Assembly: GCA_041752235.1 (NCBI GenBank)
Contig: JBGSHM010000002.1
Location: forward strand, 1-64,000
Reading direction: 5' to 3'
Origin: SpSt-398 sp041752235
GTDB taxonomy: Bacteria; Bacteroidota; Bacteroidia; Chitinophagales; Chitinophagaceae
DNA: 64,000 bases
Part shown: piece by piece, positions 16,940 through 26,467 of the stretch
Layout of the letters: every line of letters starts with the position of its first letter
How positions within the stretch are numbered: the first letter of the stretch is position 1
Made by a program: the position numbers and the translations under genes
The notes under the pieces: model-generated
Told to the model about the DNA's origin: nothing
What the model saw: only the letters and a program-made list of their open reading frames with translations
Databases searched by the model: none

Positions 16940-18670
16940 CTAAAACGGCTTTTTATTCGACGGATTTCCCCGCTCGCCCTTCAAGGTTGCGGCCAATTTT
17001 ACGGCCTCATATAAATTCACCAATCCGCCTGTTTTGCTGATCTCGCTCAGAGGCACATCTTTATTGGTGCCGGGGATACGAACCAACTGATCGGTCTTAG
17101 TAGAAGATGCCTCGATCACAAATTTTACCTGCTCAGGGCTAAGGTCAGGAAAATAAGAGAGGATAAAAGCAGACATACCCGCTACAACCGGGGCGGCCAT
17201 GCTGGTACCCTGAGCAATTCCATAGGTATTGCCACCAGGTATGGTGGAATATATTTTCATACCAGGCGCAAAAACATCCACATCCTGCTTTCCATAATTG
17301 GAGAAAGAGGCTGTAAGGGAATTGTATTTTTCACCGTTTGGAGCCATTTGATCCAGACCTGTATCTCCACTGGCTCCCACATTGATCCAGTTGGTCGCCT
17401 TCTTACCATTGTCCCAGAAATAGGCATTGGGAAAACTGGGCATGCTGTCCACGTTTCTGGATTCATTGCCGGCGGCGTGAACAAGGAGCACCCCTTTGCT
17501 GGCTGCATATTGGACGGCCTCATCCACCCATTTCTTTTCAGGGGAGAAATATTTACCAAAACTCATATTGATCACCTGCGCGCCATTATCTACCGCATAA
17601 CGAATGGCCAGGGCTACATCCTTATCGTGTTCATCGCCGTCAGGTACAGCGCGGATGGACATGATCCGAACATTATCAGCGACCCCATCCATACCCAGGC
17701 CATTGTTTCGAATGGCACCAATGATACCGGAAACATGGGTTCCGTGAAAGGGAGTACTCGCCATCACATCACCATTGCCATAAAATTGATCTTTAAAATC
17801 AAGATAATTATCCATCACAACTGAACCGCGATAATCAATGGGAGCACCTTGTCCGGCCTCTGCCTTACGCACTTCACCGGCGAGGTATTCCACGTATTCG
17901 CCAAAGCCTTGCAGGATATCTCTGTTCTCTTTATCCTTCAGATTATTGGCCTCCATCAAATAGGTAAACACGGCTTTAGCCCTTTTAATGCCTTTATCCT
18001 CGCTGGTGATATTCTTGATATCATCATATCCAAAAGCTTTCTTACCCAAATGTGTCTGGAGCAAACTGTCCATCATGACCACATCCTCATAATTCTGTTT
18101 GGTATCGGTATAATCCTGTTTCAGGGATTCTACATTCGTCTCTTTCCCCTTGGCCTTTGATTCTTCCATTTCCTGTTTGGCACGCAACCAGGTCTCATAC
18201 TGATATTTCTCTTCGGCGCTTAATTTCTTTACGTCAATTTCCTTTCCTTCAAATTTATCCTTCCAACCATAGTAAACACGATGTACTTCATACGAATCCT
18301 CTTTCACATTCCGGCCATCACGTCCACCCAAAAAATTCCAGCCATTGATATCGTCGATATAGCCGTTCTTATCATCGTCCTTTCCATTTCCCGGAATCTC
18401 TTTGGGGTTAACCCAGAGAATACCTTTCAGGTCCTCATGGGTAGTGTCAACACCCGAGTCGATTACCGCAACAATAACGGTCTTACTCTTACGGCCTTTA
18501 ACAAAATCATAAGCCTTATCTAAACTGATACCGGAAAACCCATCTTTCTGGGCATCCTTCAAATGCCATCCATTGGGAACCTTTTCTTCGGCCATTTGAC
18601 CATAGGAGAGGGGGGATACGGCAATAAAGCAGATCATGGCTGCAATCGGTGCGAGGAATTTGAACTTCAT
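16940..18670 (-). CDS. Secreted subtilisin-like serine peptidase (S8) with large insert in the catalytic domain
   Basis: 576 residues with a signal peptide (MKFKFLAPIAAMICFIAVSPLSYGQ). The catalytic triad is complete: Asp71 (AVIDSGVDTTHEDL), His309 (FHGTHVSGIIGA) and Ser490 (GTSMAAPVVAG); oxyanion Asn402 is in HAAGNES. Asp and His are 238 residues apart, against roughly 30-40 in most subtilases. The insert is Lys/Glu-rich, probably helical, and contains an Asp-rich loop (GNGKDDDKNGYIDDING) that could bind calcium. No T9SS tail is present, so it probably stays in the periplasm or outer membrane. Substrate unknown. Confidence 0.92.
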   Translation of the reverse strand: MKFKFLAPIAAMICFIAVSPLSYGQMAEEKVPNGWHLKDAQKDGFSGISLDKAYDFVKGRKSKTVIVAVIDSGVDTTHEDLKGILWVNPKEIPGNGKDDDKNGYIDDINGWNFLGGRDGRNVKEDSYEVHRVYYGWKDKFEGKEIDVKKLSAEEKYQYETWLRAKQEMEESKAKGKETNVESLKQDYTDTKQNYEDVVMMDSLLQTHLGKKAFGYDDIKNITSEDKGIKRAKAVFTYLMEANNLKDKENRDILQGFGEYVEYLAGEVRKAEAGQGAPIDYRGSVVMDNYLDFKDQFYGNGDVMASTPFHGTHVSGIIGAIRNNGLGMDGVADNVRIMSIRAVPDGDEHDKDVALAIRYAVDNGAQVINMSFGKYFSPEKKWVDEAVQYAASKGVLLVHAAGNESRNVDSMPSFPNAYFWDNGKKATNWINVGASGDTGLDQMAPNGEKYNSLTASFSNYGKQDVDVFAPGMKIYSTIPGGNTYGIAQGTSMAAPVVAGMSAFILSYFPDLSPEQVKFVIEASSTKTDQLVRIPGTNKDVPLSEISKTGGLVNLYEAVKLAATLKGERGNPSNKKPF

Positions 18671-18823
18671 TCGAATCTTTGTTTTTTAAGAAGGTGCGAA
18701 AATAGAGGAATTCCCTATTGACACGACACAATTAACTAATATTCATGTATAGGTTCTAACCATTCATCCAAAATGACAATCCGGAGAGGATGAACCGGGT
18801 ATCCTATACCGGTTAATGGACGG

Positions 18824-18861
18824 AAAAAAAAATCTCCCGGTTGCCTGACCGGGAGATTTTA
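18824..18861 (-). terminator. Rho-independent terminator of the OmpA/TSP3 gene
   Basis: AAAATCTCCCGGT and ACCGGGAGATTTT form a long stem around CAGGCA, with a T-run of nine on the minus strand. It lies directly after the gene end at 18875. Confidence 0.9.
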
Positions 18862-18874
18862 ACAACTATGGTTA

Positions 18875-20398
18875 TCAATTGTTTTTGAGCTTTAATTCCA
18901 CCCGGCGGTTCAGGGATCTTTCCGCGGATGTTTTCTCCTGATTCAATAATTGGCTGGAACCATATCCGGTACTCACCAAGCGGTCGGCAGCCACCCCTTT
19001 GGCCACCAGGTAGGTTTTGACCGCCTCGGCCCTGGTTTCAGACAGGCGCTGGTTGTAACGAGGGTCTCCCTCACTGGAAGTATGGCCCTCAATATTGATC
19101 AGTAACTCGGGGTGGGCGTTTAGCAGTTCGGCCACTTCGTCCAGCAGTTTCTTTGACGGATCGGTCAATATGGATTTACCTGTTTTGAATTGAATCTGAC
19201 GGGCTACAAAATTCACTTTTTCCACGATCTCTTCCTTCACCGCCGGGCATCCATTGTTCTCTTTCAATCCCGGTACATCTGGACAACGATCCTGTTCATC
19301 ATTTACTCCATCTGCATCTGTATCGGGTATGGGACAGCCCTGGTATTTGGCCGATCCGGCTACATCTTTACATTTATCTTCTTTGTCATTGACCCCATCT
19401 CCATCAGAATCAGGAATCGGACAACCTTTGTATTCGGACAAACCAGCCACCTGTGGGCATTCATCTTCTTCATCATTCACTCCGTCCTTATCACTATCCG
19501 GAATGGGGCATCCTTCATACCGTAGCAACCCACTTACACCCGGGCATTTGTCTTTCTGATCAGCTATTCCATCGCCATCCGTATCCGGACAACCTTGGGT
19601 TAGTGCCGTACCGGGTTCTTCCGGGCAAAGATCTTCCAAATCGATCACGCCGTCATTGTCACGGTCCTTGGGCTTATCGGACAGGTCTACTGGCTGACCA
19701 ATGAAAATTCCCAATGTCGCACCGATCACCTGATGTTTAAAGGACCCCGGATAGGAGGCCTCATATACATCGGTCAGACTACGGCTGTATTGGGCGGTCA
19801 GGAATATTTTCCTAAACTCTATACCGGCAAGCGCATTGACCCCAATATCCATGGTCCGGTATTTATCCGTTCCCTTGCCCACGGCAAGGTCACTGTTCTC
19901 TTCTGATTTAAAATCAACTCCCACCAGGTTGCTGCTTCTTTTTTCAACCCCATTATAGAAAAAGGAAAGATAGGGGCCTCCGCCAACCAGGAACTTTGCC
20001 TTTTCACCCAGCTTTTTCTTAAAAACGAGGTTCAAGGGGATATCAATATAATTGAGATATTGTGTGCCATCTACCAGGTAGCGTGTAGCAAAACTGGTGT
20101 CTGTGGAAGAGTAAAAACTATCGGCTACATTGGAATACTTGCGCCCCTTGTTATAAAACACAAATCCAGGTTGAAAGTAAAAGGAGGATTTCTGACCCAA
20201 TTGAAGGTCACCCACAAATCCAACATGAAAACCTGGGCGGGCTGTATAACCCCGGCTGATGGAATCCCATCCGGGCAGGTTATTTGTTTCTTTGATCGTT
20301 GATACATGGGGCCCGCCAACCAAGGCGATCCTCAATTGAGCAAAGGAAAACAGGGGAGTAGCGATCGTCAAAAAGACAATAAGTCGAAGTTTTTTCAT
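18875..20398 (-). CDS. OmpA-family outer membrane protein with beta-barrel and thrombospondin type 3 repeats
   Basis: 507 residues from the ATG at 20398, which gives a proper signal peptide (MKKLRLIVFLTIATPLFSFAQ); the longer frame adds an unlikely leader. A PorT-like outer membrane barrel (about 25-250) comes first. Five Asp-rich calcium-binding TSP3 repeats follow (DRDNDGVIDLEDLCPEEPG, DTDGDGIADQKDKCPGV, and three PDSDKDGVNDEEDECP-like). A C-terminal OmpA domain has INIEGHTSSEGDPRYNQRLSE and RAEAVKTYL, which binds peptidoglycan. It links the outer membrane to the cell wall. Confidence 0.93.
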   Translation of the reverse strand: MKKLRLIVFLTIATPLFSFAQLRIALVGGPHVSTIKETNNLPGWDSISRGYTARPGFHVGFVGDLQLGQKSSFYFQPGFVFYNKGRKYSNVADSFYSSTDTSFATRYLVDGTQYLNYIDIPLNLVFKKKLGEKAKFLVGGGPYLSFFYNGVEKRSSNLVGVDFKSEENSDLAVGKGTDKYRTMDIGVNALAGIEFRKIFLTAQYSRSLTDVYEASYPGSFKHQVIGATLGIFIGQPVDLSDKPKDRDNDGVIDLEDLCPEEPGTALTQGCPDTDGDGIADQKDKCPGVSGLLRYEGCPIPDSDKDGVNDEEDECPQVAGLSEYKGCPIPDSDGDGVNDKEDKCKDVAGSAKYQGCPIPDTDADGVNDEQDRCPDVPGLKENNGCPAVKEEIVEKVNFVARQIQFKTGKSILTDPSKKLLDEVAELLNAHPELLINIEGHTSSEGDPRYNQRLSETRAEAVKTYLVAKGVAADRLVSTGYGSSQLLNQEKTSAERSLNRRVELKLKNN

Positions 20399-20446
20399 CA
20401 GGACGTGTTTTACACAGAATTGGATAGGGGAATAACGAAAAAACTT

Positions 20447-20454
20447 CAAAAATA
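20447..20454 (-). promoter_or_regulatory. Bacteroidota -7 box upstream of the OmpA/TSP3 gene
   Basis: TATTTTTG on the minus strand, an exact TAnnTTTG match 48 bp upstream of the ATG at 20398. Confidence 0.5.
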
Positions 20455-20481
20455 TTATCCTGTAAATCAAAGTTTTACAGG

Positions 20482-22005
20482 CTAAAGATCAAACTTGATC
20501 CCTTGAGCCAGAGGCAGTTGGTCACCGTAGTTGATGGTATTGGTCTGCCGGCGCATATAGGCCTTCCAGGCATCGCTTCCACTTTCACGTCCACCCCCCG
20601 TTTCTTTTTCACCCCCAAAAGCCCCGCCGATCTCGGCCCCGGAGGTACCGATATTGACATTGGCAATACCACAATCACTCCCGGCGGCTGAAAGGAAACG
20701 TTCCGCTTCCCGAAGGTTGAGGGTCATGATCGCCGATGACAAACCCTGGGGAACCCCATTCTGAATGGCGATGGCTTCCTCGAGGGTAGTATATTTCAGG
20801 AGATACAGGATAGGGGCAAAGGTTTCGTGTTGTACGATGGCATAATGGGGTTTTGCTTCAGCTACACAGGGTTGAACATAGCAACCACTTTCAAATCCAT
20901 CTCCTTCCAGCACTTTGGCTTCCACGATAAAGTTTCCACCTTCCTGCCGACAGGTTTTTACAGCCTCCTCGTACATTTTTACCGCGTCCTTATCAATCAG
21001 GGGGCCCACATGGTTGCGCTCATCCAATGGGTCACCGATCTGAAGTTGTTTATAGGCAGCGATCAGTTTTTCTTTTACCTGCTCATACACTGATTCATGA
21101 ATAATCAGCCGGCGGGTGGACGTACACCGCTGACCTGCTGTACCCACGGCACCAAATAACGCACCGCGAATGGCCATATCCAGATCAGCATGTTGCGAAA
21201 TGATAATGGCGTTGTTCCCCCCGAGCTCCAACAGGGCACGTCCCAATCGGGCACCCACCGTTGCACCAACAGCCTTTCCCATCCGGGTAGAACCAGTTGC
21301 AGAAATAAGAGGAATACGGGTATCCGCGGCCATCCATTCCCCCACATCACGTCCACCGGTAATCAGACAATTTACCCCTTCGGGTATTCCATTCTTTTCA
21401 AAAACCTCATTCACGATATGTTGACAGGCTACACCACAAAGGGGCGCCTTTTCAGATGGTTTCCAAATACAGACATTTCCACAAACCCAGGCCAACATGC
21501 TGTTCCAACTCCAAACGGCAACTGGAAAATTAAACGCCGATATGATACCGGTAATGCCAAGTGGATGCCATTGTTCATACATCCGGTGTTGTGGCCTTTC
21601 ACTGTGCATGGTCAACCCATGTAATTGCCGGGATAGTCCTACCGCAAAATCACAGATATCAATCATCTCTTGTACCTCTCCATATCCTTCCTGCAGGCTT
21701 TTTCCCATTTCATAGGAAACGAGTTTTCCCAGGGGCTCCTTATAGGCTCGTAATGCTTCACCCACCTGACGGACGATCTCGCCCCGCTTGGGTGCAGGAA
21801 CCGTTCTCCAATAGTCAAATGCCTGTTGCGCTTTCTTGATAACGGCCTCATAAGCCGCTTTATCGGCTAAGGTCACTGAACCTATGACCTTCCCATCTAC
21901 CGGTGAGGTTGAAACCAGGCTGCCACCTGTGGTTTCCAACCATTCTTTTCCCGTACTGATTCCTTTATTCGTTTCCCCGATCTTGAGTGCCTTTAAAAAA
22001 TCCAT
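20482..22005 (-). CDS. amaB: ALDH7-like aldehyde dehydrogenase (probable L-aminoadipate-semialdehyde / piperidine-6-carboxylate dehydrogenase)
   Basis: 507 residues, full length for ALDH7. The catalytic Cys294 lies in GQRCTSTRR and the general-base Glu in LELGGNNAI. NAD-binding motifs are present (GITGIISAFNFPVAVWSWN, CIWKPSEKAPLCG, SATGSTRMGKAVG). The ALDH7 subgroup (antiquitin) oxidises alpha-aminoadipic semialdehyde in lysine degradation, producing 2-aminoadipate. No other lysine-catabolic gene is adjacent, so the substrate is from family similarity. Cytoplasmic. An 82-bp gap with AATCCT repeats separates it from panB. Confidence 0.85.
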   Translation of the reverse strand: MDFLKALKIGETNKGISTGKEWLETTGGSLVSTSPVDGKVIGSVTLADKAAYEAVIKKAQQAFDYWRTVPAPKRGEIVRQVGEALRAYKEPLGKLVSYEMGKSLQEGYGEVQEMIDICDFAVGLSRQLHGLTMHSERPQHRMYEQWHPLGITGIISAFNFPVAVWSWNSMLAWVCGNVCIWKPSEKAPLCGVACQHIVNEVFEKNGIPEGVNCLITGGRDVGEWMAADTRIPLISATGSTRMGKAVGATVGARLGRALLELGGNNAIIISQHADLDMAIRGALFGAVGTAGQRCTSTRRLIIHESVYEQVKEKLIAAYKQLQIGDPLDERNHVGPLIDKDAVKMYEEAVKTCRQEGGNFIVEAKVLEGDGFESGCYVQPCVAEAKPHYAIVQHETFAPILYLLKYTTLEEAIAIQNGVPQGLSSAIMTLNLREAERFLSAAGSDCGIANVNIGTSGAEIGGAFGGEKETGGGRESGSDAWKAYMRRQTNTINYGDQLPLAQGIKFDL

Positions 22006-22040
22006 ATGGTAATTTTATCGTTTCTTATAATTTTTCCAAT

Positions 22041-22087
22041 AAATCCCCAAATCAAATCCTTATAATCCTTTAATCCTAAAATCCTGG
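22041..22087. repeat. AATCCT-type degenerate microrepeat
   Basis: AAATCCCC, AAATC, AAATCCTT, ATAATCCTTT, AATCCTAAA and ATCCTGGTC follow one another. The same style, including ATCCTGGTC, recurs at 37621-37657. Confidence 0.6.
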
Positions 22088-22903
22088 TCAATACTGCTCC
22101 TGCTCATTCGGAAACTCCCCACTCTTCACATCACTTATATAATGTTGTACAGCGCCTTTAACCAGTCCATGCAGGTCAAGGTATTGTCGTAAGAATCGGG
22201 GTTTGAATTCAGTATTGATCCCAAGCATATCATGCATCACCAATACCTGGCCATCACAACCCGGACCGGCACCAATACCAATGGTGGGGATGGTCAGGCT
22301 TTCGGAAACCTCTTTGGCTAATTTGGCCGGTATCTTTTCAAGTACGATGGCAAAACATCCGGCTTCTTCCAACAGCCTGGCATCTTTTTTTAGCTTTTCG
22401 GCTTCGGCATCTTCTTTAGCACGTACCGAATAGGTACCAAATTTATAGATCGACTGAGGAGTTAATCCCAGATGTCCCATGACAGGAATACCTGCAGAGA
22501 CGATCCGGTTCACCGATTCCAGCACTTCTTCACCACCTTCTAATTTTAGGGAATGTGCGCCTGTTTCTTTCATGATCCGGATGGCGGAGGCCAGGGCCTC
22601 CACCGAATTGGATTGATAAGAACCAAAAGGAAGGTCAACCACGACCAGACACCTTTCCACCCCTCGGATGACCGAGGCAGCATGATAGATCATTTGATCA
22701 AGGGTGATAGGCAAGGTGGTTTCATGACCCGCCATGACATTGGAGGCAGAATCCCCCACCAGGATCACATCAATACCTGACTCATCAAATAAGCGGGCAA
22801 AGGAAAAATCATAGGCCGTGATCATAGCGATCTTCTGACCCGATGCCTTCATTTTGTTCAGGGTATTGGTCGTGATACGTTTGACTTCCTTATTAACGGA
22901 CAT
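22088..22903 (-). CDS. panB: Ketopantoate hydroxymethyltransferase
   Basis: 271 residues from the ATG at 22903 (MSVNKEVKRITTNTLN); the in-frame start 10 codons upstream is less typical. Family motifs are clear: MITAYDFSFARLFDESGIDVILVGDS, MAGHETTLPITLDQMIYHA, VVVDLPFGSY, KLEGG, GHLGLTPQS and TIGIGAGPGCDGQVLVMHDMLG. It forms ketopantoate from 2-oxoisovalerate and methylene-THF, the first step to pantothenate. It lies 36 nt after ppx and closes a minus-strand run that began with panC and panD. Confidence 0.96.
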   Translation of the reverse strand: MSVNKEVKRITTNTLNKMKASGQKIAMITAYDFSFARLFDESGIDVILVGDSASNVMAGHETTLPITLDQMIYHAASVIRGVERCLVVVDLPFGSYQSNSVEALASAIRIMKETGAHSLKLEGGEEVLESVNRIVSAGIPVMGHLGLTPQSIYKFGTYSVRAKEDAEAEKLKKDARLLEEAGCFAIVLEKIPAKLAKEVSESLTIPTIGIGAGPGCDGQVLVMHDMLGINTEFKPRFLRQYLDLHGLVKGAVQHYISDVKSGEFPNEQEQY

Positions 22904-22939
22904 ATGAGGGATTTGAAGGACAAAATTAGTCAAATCCCA

Positions 22940-23830
22940 TCAGGAAATGGGAGACTTCACCTCTTCGTATAAATTATGAATCAGGCCATCTGCAAGACCT
23001 ATTTTGGGGACATAGATCTCTTCGGCATCGGCCCAGCGCATCACGTTGATATAGATCAGAAGGGCAGGGACGATCACATCCGCACGGTCTTCCCTTAATT
23101 TATACAACATTATTCGTTGGGAAACGGTCAGGTTACTAAATTCCTTGTAGTAATCACGAAGCAATTCAAGATGCAAGGGTTTTCCCTCCTTCTTCTTCGA
23201 CAGCGAAAAAAGTTTGTTGATATTCCCTCCCGATCCGATAGCGGTAACGTGGTGGTGCCCCTTGGTTTTGGTCTTGATGAATTCTTTCATGGCATCCCAT
23301 TGCGATTCATTGACCTGGTTCTTGAGCAAACGGATCGTTCCGATATTAAAGGATTCTTTAAATACCATTTTACCATCGCTAAAGAAAGTGAGCTCGGTAC
23401 TGCCGCCCCCTACATCAATGTAGAGGTAGGATTCGTCCTTATTCATGCTTTCAGCAATGTGGTTTTCGTAAATAAACGAGGCTTCTTCCTGACCACTGAT
23501 GATCTCAATTTCGATACCTGTTTCCAGTTTAACCCGGCGAATTATTTCTTCGGAGTTGGAGGCGTCCCGCATGGCTGAAGTGGCGCAGGCTTTCAGGTGT
23601 TTCACATCATACACATCAATCAGGTGACGATAGGATTTGATGGTTTTTATGATCTTTTCTTCCCGGACAGGGGTAATGGTACCTTTTTCAAATACATCGA
23701 AACCCAGCCGAAGCGGTACCCTCACCAGAGTCATTTTTATGAATTCCGGTCGTTGAGTTCCATTCTCGATCACATCGCTGATGAGTAACCTTGCCGCATT
23801 ACTTCCAATATCAATGGCTGCCAGTCTCAA
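22940..23830 (-). CDS. ppx: Exopolyphosphatase / pppGpp phosphohydrolase (Ppx/GppA)
   Basis: 296 residues, the short two-domain form. ASKHA-fold ATPase motifs are present: AAIDIGSNAARLLISD at the start, YLYIDVGGGSTELTFF and GSGGNINKLF. It hydrolyses terminal phosphates of polyphosphate or pppGpp. The 5' end overlaps the ppk1 3' end by 20 nt, so synthesis and breakdown of polyphosphate are expressed together. The sequence does not decide between polyphosphate and pppGpp preference. Confidence 0.9.
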   Translation of the reverse strand: MRLAAIDIGSNAARLLISDVIENGTQRPEFIKMTLVRVPLRLGFDVFEKGTITPVREEKIIKTIKSYRHLIDVYDVKHLKACATSAMRDASNSEEIIRRVKLETGIEIEIISGQEEASFIYENHIAESMNKDESYLYIDVGGGSTELTFFSDGKMVFKESFNIGTIRLLKNQVNESQWDAMKEFIKTKTKGHHHVTAIGSGGNINKLFSLSKKKEGKPLHLELLRDYYKEFSNLTVSQRIMLYKLREDRADVIVPALLIYINVMRWADAEEIYVPKIGLADGLIHNLYEEVKSPIS

Positions 23831-25907
23831 GAGGAGTCAATGTTTTTTTATACAGGTAATTGTAGATTTCGATCTGGGCGCGAATCCGTCTTTTCCCCAT
23901 ACGAACATATTCATTACTTAACGAGTTGTTCAGAATGCGGGCCTTCACGTTGCCACTGAATTGGATATCGAGAATGTCCTTGAGTTCCTGCTGGATCTCC
24001 GGGCTCAATACCGGACAAGTGGCTTCGATCCGATGGTCAATGTTCCTTACCATCCAGTCGGCCGAAGATAAGTAAACTTTCTCTTTGCCTGCATTGTGAA
24101 ATACCCACACACGGGCATGTTCAAGATATTCATCCACGATGCTTACAGCATGTACGGGTGCTTTAAATTTAGCGTTCTCCGTCAGCATACAACAGATACC
24201 GCGTATCACCATCCGGATCTCTACCCCTTCCCGGGCTGCTTCATTTAGTTTTGAGATCAACCCTTCATCGGAGAGGGAGTTCATTTTAAGAATAATGCAA
24301 GCGGGTTTTCCCATTTTTGCCTGCCTGATCTCAAAATGGATCAGCTTCTCAATTTCCTTGCGCACAATACCGGGACTGGGAACGATCATGCTGCAATTCC
24401 TGAGAACAGCCAACCCTTTTTTGGGTTTTTCCAGAAAGGCAAAAATGCGATTGATATCCGCCATGACCCGTCGGTTGCTCGTCATCAGGCAATGGTCACC
24501 ATATACTTTTGCCGTTCTTTCGTTCAGGTTCCCTGTGCTCACAAATCCATACTGGATGGTTTTATTCTTTACTCTTTTTTTAATGAGACAAAGCTTGGCA
24601 TGTACTTTCAGATTGGGGATACCGATCAATACTTTGACGCCTTCTTCTTCCAGGAGTTCCTTCCAGGCCAGATTGGCTTCTTCATCAAAGCGGGCACGCA
24701 GTTCGAGCATCACTGTCACCTGTTTGCCATTCCGTACGGCATTGATCAGCGCATTGACCACTTTTGAGTTAGGTGCAAGTCGATAGGCAGTTACTTTGAT
24801 GGCCGTGACATCCGGATCGATGGCCGATTCACGCAACAGATCGATCACGGGGTTGAACGAATGATAGGGGAAATGCAACATCAGGTCACCTTCCAAAACC
24901 GTTTCCGTGATACGTTTCCCATTTCGCAGGGAAGGGTGGGGAAATGGTTTCCTTCTTTGCCTTTTAACATGGAATACATTGTCTGGAAAATCCATGAAAT
25001 GCCTAAAATTATGGATACGCCCTCCTGGAATGATACTGTCCTTTCTGGCCAGGTTCAAATTACTGATCAGGAACTCCAAAAGGCCCGGGTCCATCTGCTT
25101 ATCATAGACAAAACGCACCGGTTTTCCTTTCCGGCGGTTCTTCAATCCCTTTTCGAGTTTTTGAATAAGGGAAGTAGAAATATCATTATCAATATCGATC
25201 TCCGCGTCTTTCGTGATCTTGAATACATGCGAAGAATAACGGTCATAACCAAAATAGGAAAAGATCACCGGCAGGTTGAACCGGATCACATCTTCCAGCA
25301 AGATGATATGATGTTCATCCGGATTGGGGGAAGGAAGTTGGATAAAACGTCCAAATACCCGACTCGGTACTTCAATCAGTGCAAATTTTTTCTTTAAAGC
25401 GGAATCCTTTTTCCACATAACCACGCCGAGGTATATCGATTTTTCGCGCAGGTAGGGAAAACTCGGGATGCTCTGGATCATCAGGGGAATGACGTTCGAG
25501 CTCACTTCCTCGTCGTAATAACGACGTACAAACTCCTTCTGGTCCTTGTTCAATTGACGTTCCGTGACCAGGTATATTTTTTGATCCCGAAGTTGGTCAA
25601 CGATATCCTCCCATATCCGGTCAAATTCTCTTTGCTGGTCCAATACAATACCCTGGATCTGGTCCAGTATATGCTGTGGATTGGACTCGAGATACATATT
25701 CTTGAGCCGGGTTCCAAATTGGATCATCCGACGAATGGTGGCTACGCGTACCCGAAAGAATTCATCCAGGTTGTTGGAGAAGATACCTAGGAACCGTATC
25801 CGTTCACGTAAAGGAACAGATGGATCACCTGCTTCCTGTAAAACCCGGGCATTAAAAGACAGCCAACTGATATCCCGATAGATCGTTTTTGCTTTTTGTT
25901 CACTCAT
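23811..25907 (-). CDS. ppk1: Polyphosphate kinase 1
   Basis: 698 residues, full length. The N-terminal domain (ISWLSFNARVLQEAGDPSVPLRERIRF in pieces) is the PPK1 N-domain signature. The two PLD-like catalytic domains contain KVHAKLCLIKK (the phosphorylated His) and HARVWVFHNAG / SSADWMVRNIDHRIE. It transfers the ATP gamma-phosphate to polyphosphate, reversibly. Overlap with ppx and the upstream pan/LPS genes suggest one long operon. Confidence 0.96.
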   Translation of the reverse strand: MSEQKAKTIYRDISWLSFNARVLQEAGDPSVPLRERIRFLGIFSNNLDEFFRVRVATIRRMIQFGTRLKNMYLESNPQHILDQIQGIVLDQQREFDRIWEDIVDQLRDQKIYLVTERQLNKDQKEFVRRYYDEEVSSNVIPLMIQSIPSFPYLREKSIYLGVVMWKKDSALKKKFALIEVPSRVFGRFIQLPSPNPDEHHIILLEDVIRFNLPVIFSYFGYDRYSSHVFKITKDAEIDIDNDISTSLIQKLEKGLKNRRKGKPVRFVYDKQMDPGLLEFLISNLNLARKDSIIPGGRIHNFRHFMDFPDNVFHVKRQRRKPFPHPSLRNGKRITETVLEGDLMLHFPYHSFNPVIDLLRESAIDPDVTAIKVTAYRLAPNSKVVNALINAVRNGKQVTVMLELRARFDEEANLAWKELLEEEGVKVLIGIPNLKVHAKLCLIKKRVKNKTIQYGFVSTGNLNERTAKVYGDHCLMTSNRRVMADINRIFAFLEKPKKGLAVLRNCSMIVPSPGIVRKEIEKLIHFEIRQAKMGKPACIILKMNSLSDEGLISKLNEAAREGVEIRMVIRGICCMLTENAKFKAPVHAVSIVDEYLEHARVWVFHNAGKEKVYLSSADWMVRNIDHRIEATCPVLSPEIQQELKDILDIQFSGNVKARILNNSLSNEYVRMGKRRIRAQIEIYNYLYKKTLTPLETGSH

Positions 25908-25978
25908 GCCATGCTTACTTTTCCGATTCGGGTAAAATTAAGGAACAAGCCTTTTGGGGAATGTTAAGTTTTAAGGGA

Positions 25979-26467
25979 CTAACGGGACAATTTCTCTATG
26001 ATGGACGTGGTCGAAAACCCTTCGAGGATCGGATTGAATACGACCTTTCCCCCGGAGGCAATGACCTCTTTGGCCCCAGCCACCTGATCTACGGTATAAT
26101 CCCCGCCTTTGACCAACACATCCGGTTTTATTTGTCGGATAAGCTCCAACGGAGTGTCCTCTTCAAAGAGTACCACCGCATCTACCATGACCAGCGAAGC
26201 CATGACAAGGGCACGTGAATACTGATCATTAACGGGTCGCCCTTCTCCCTTGAGCTTTCGAACGGATCCATCGGCATTCAAGCCAACAACCAAATAGTCC
26301 GCCTGTCGGGCAGCCTCAGACAAAGAATAAATATGGCCCTGATGTAAAAGGTCAAAACAACCATTGGTAAAAGCCACTTTTTTTCCGGTCACCCGCCAGG
26401 CAGCTATGCGGGCCATCAGCACATCAACCGATACGATTTTCTGGGTGATATGGGCGGTTGCTTTCAT
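25979..26467 (-). CDS. rfaE2: D-glycero-beta-D-manno-heptose 1-phosphate adenylyltransferase
   Basis: 162 residues, the stand-alone C-terminal half of HldE. Nucleotidyltransferase motifs: VAFTNGCFDLLHQGHIYSL (the HxGH site), VVGLNADGSVRKLKGEGRP and DVLVKGGDYTVDQVAG. It makes ADP-heptose for the LPS inner core. The stop of the upstream membrane-protein gene overlaps its ATG by 4 nt. The kinase half (HldA/RfaE1) is not in this window. Confidence 0.94.
   Translation of the reverse strand: MKATAHITQKIVSVDVLMARIAAWRVTGKKVAFTNGCFDLLHQGHIYSLSEAARQADYLVVGLNADGSVRKLKGEGRPVNDQYSRALVMASLVMVDAVVLFEEDTPLELIRQIKPDVLVKGGDYTVDQVAGAKEVIASGGKVVFNPILEGFSTTSIIEKLSR

Noticed and set aside
24139..24786. Plus-strand open frame inside ppk1
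   Set aside because: Antisense to the conserved PPK1 catalytic domains; composition is that of a shadow frame.
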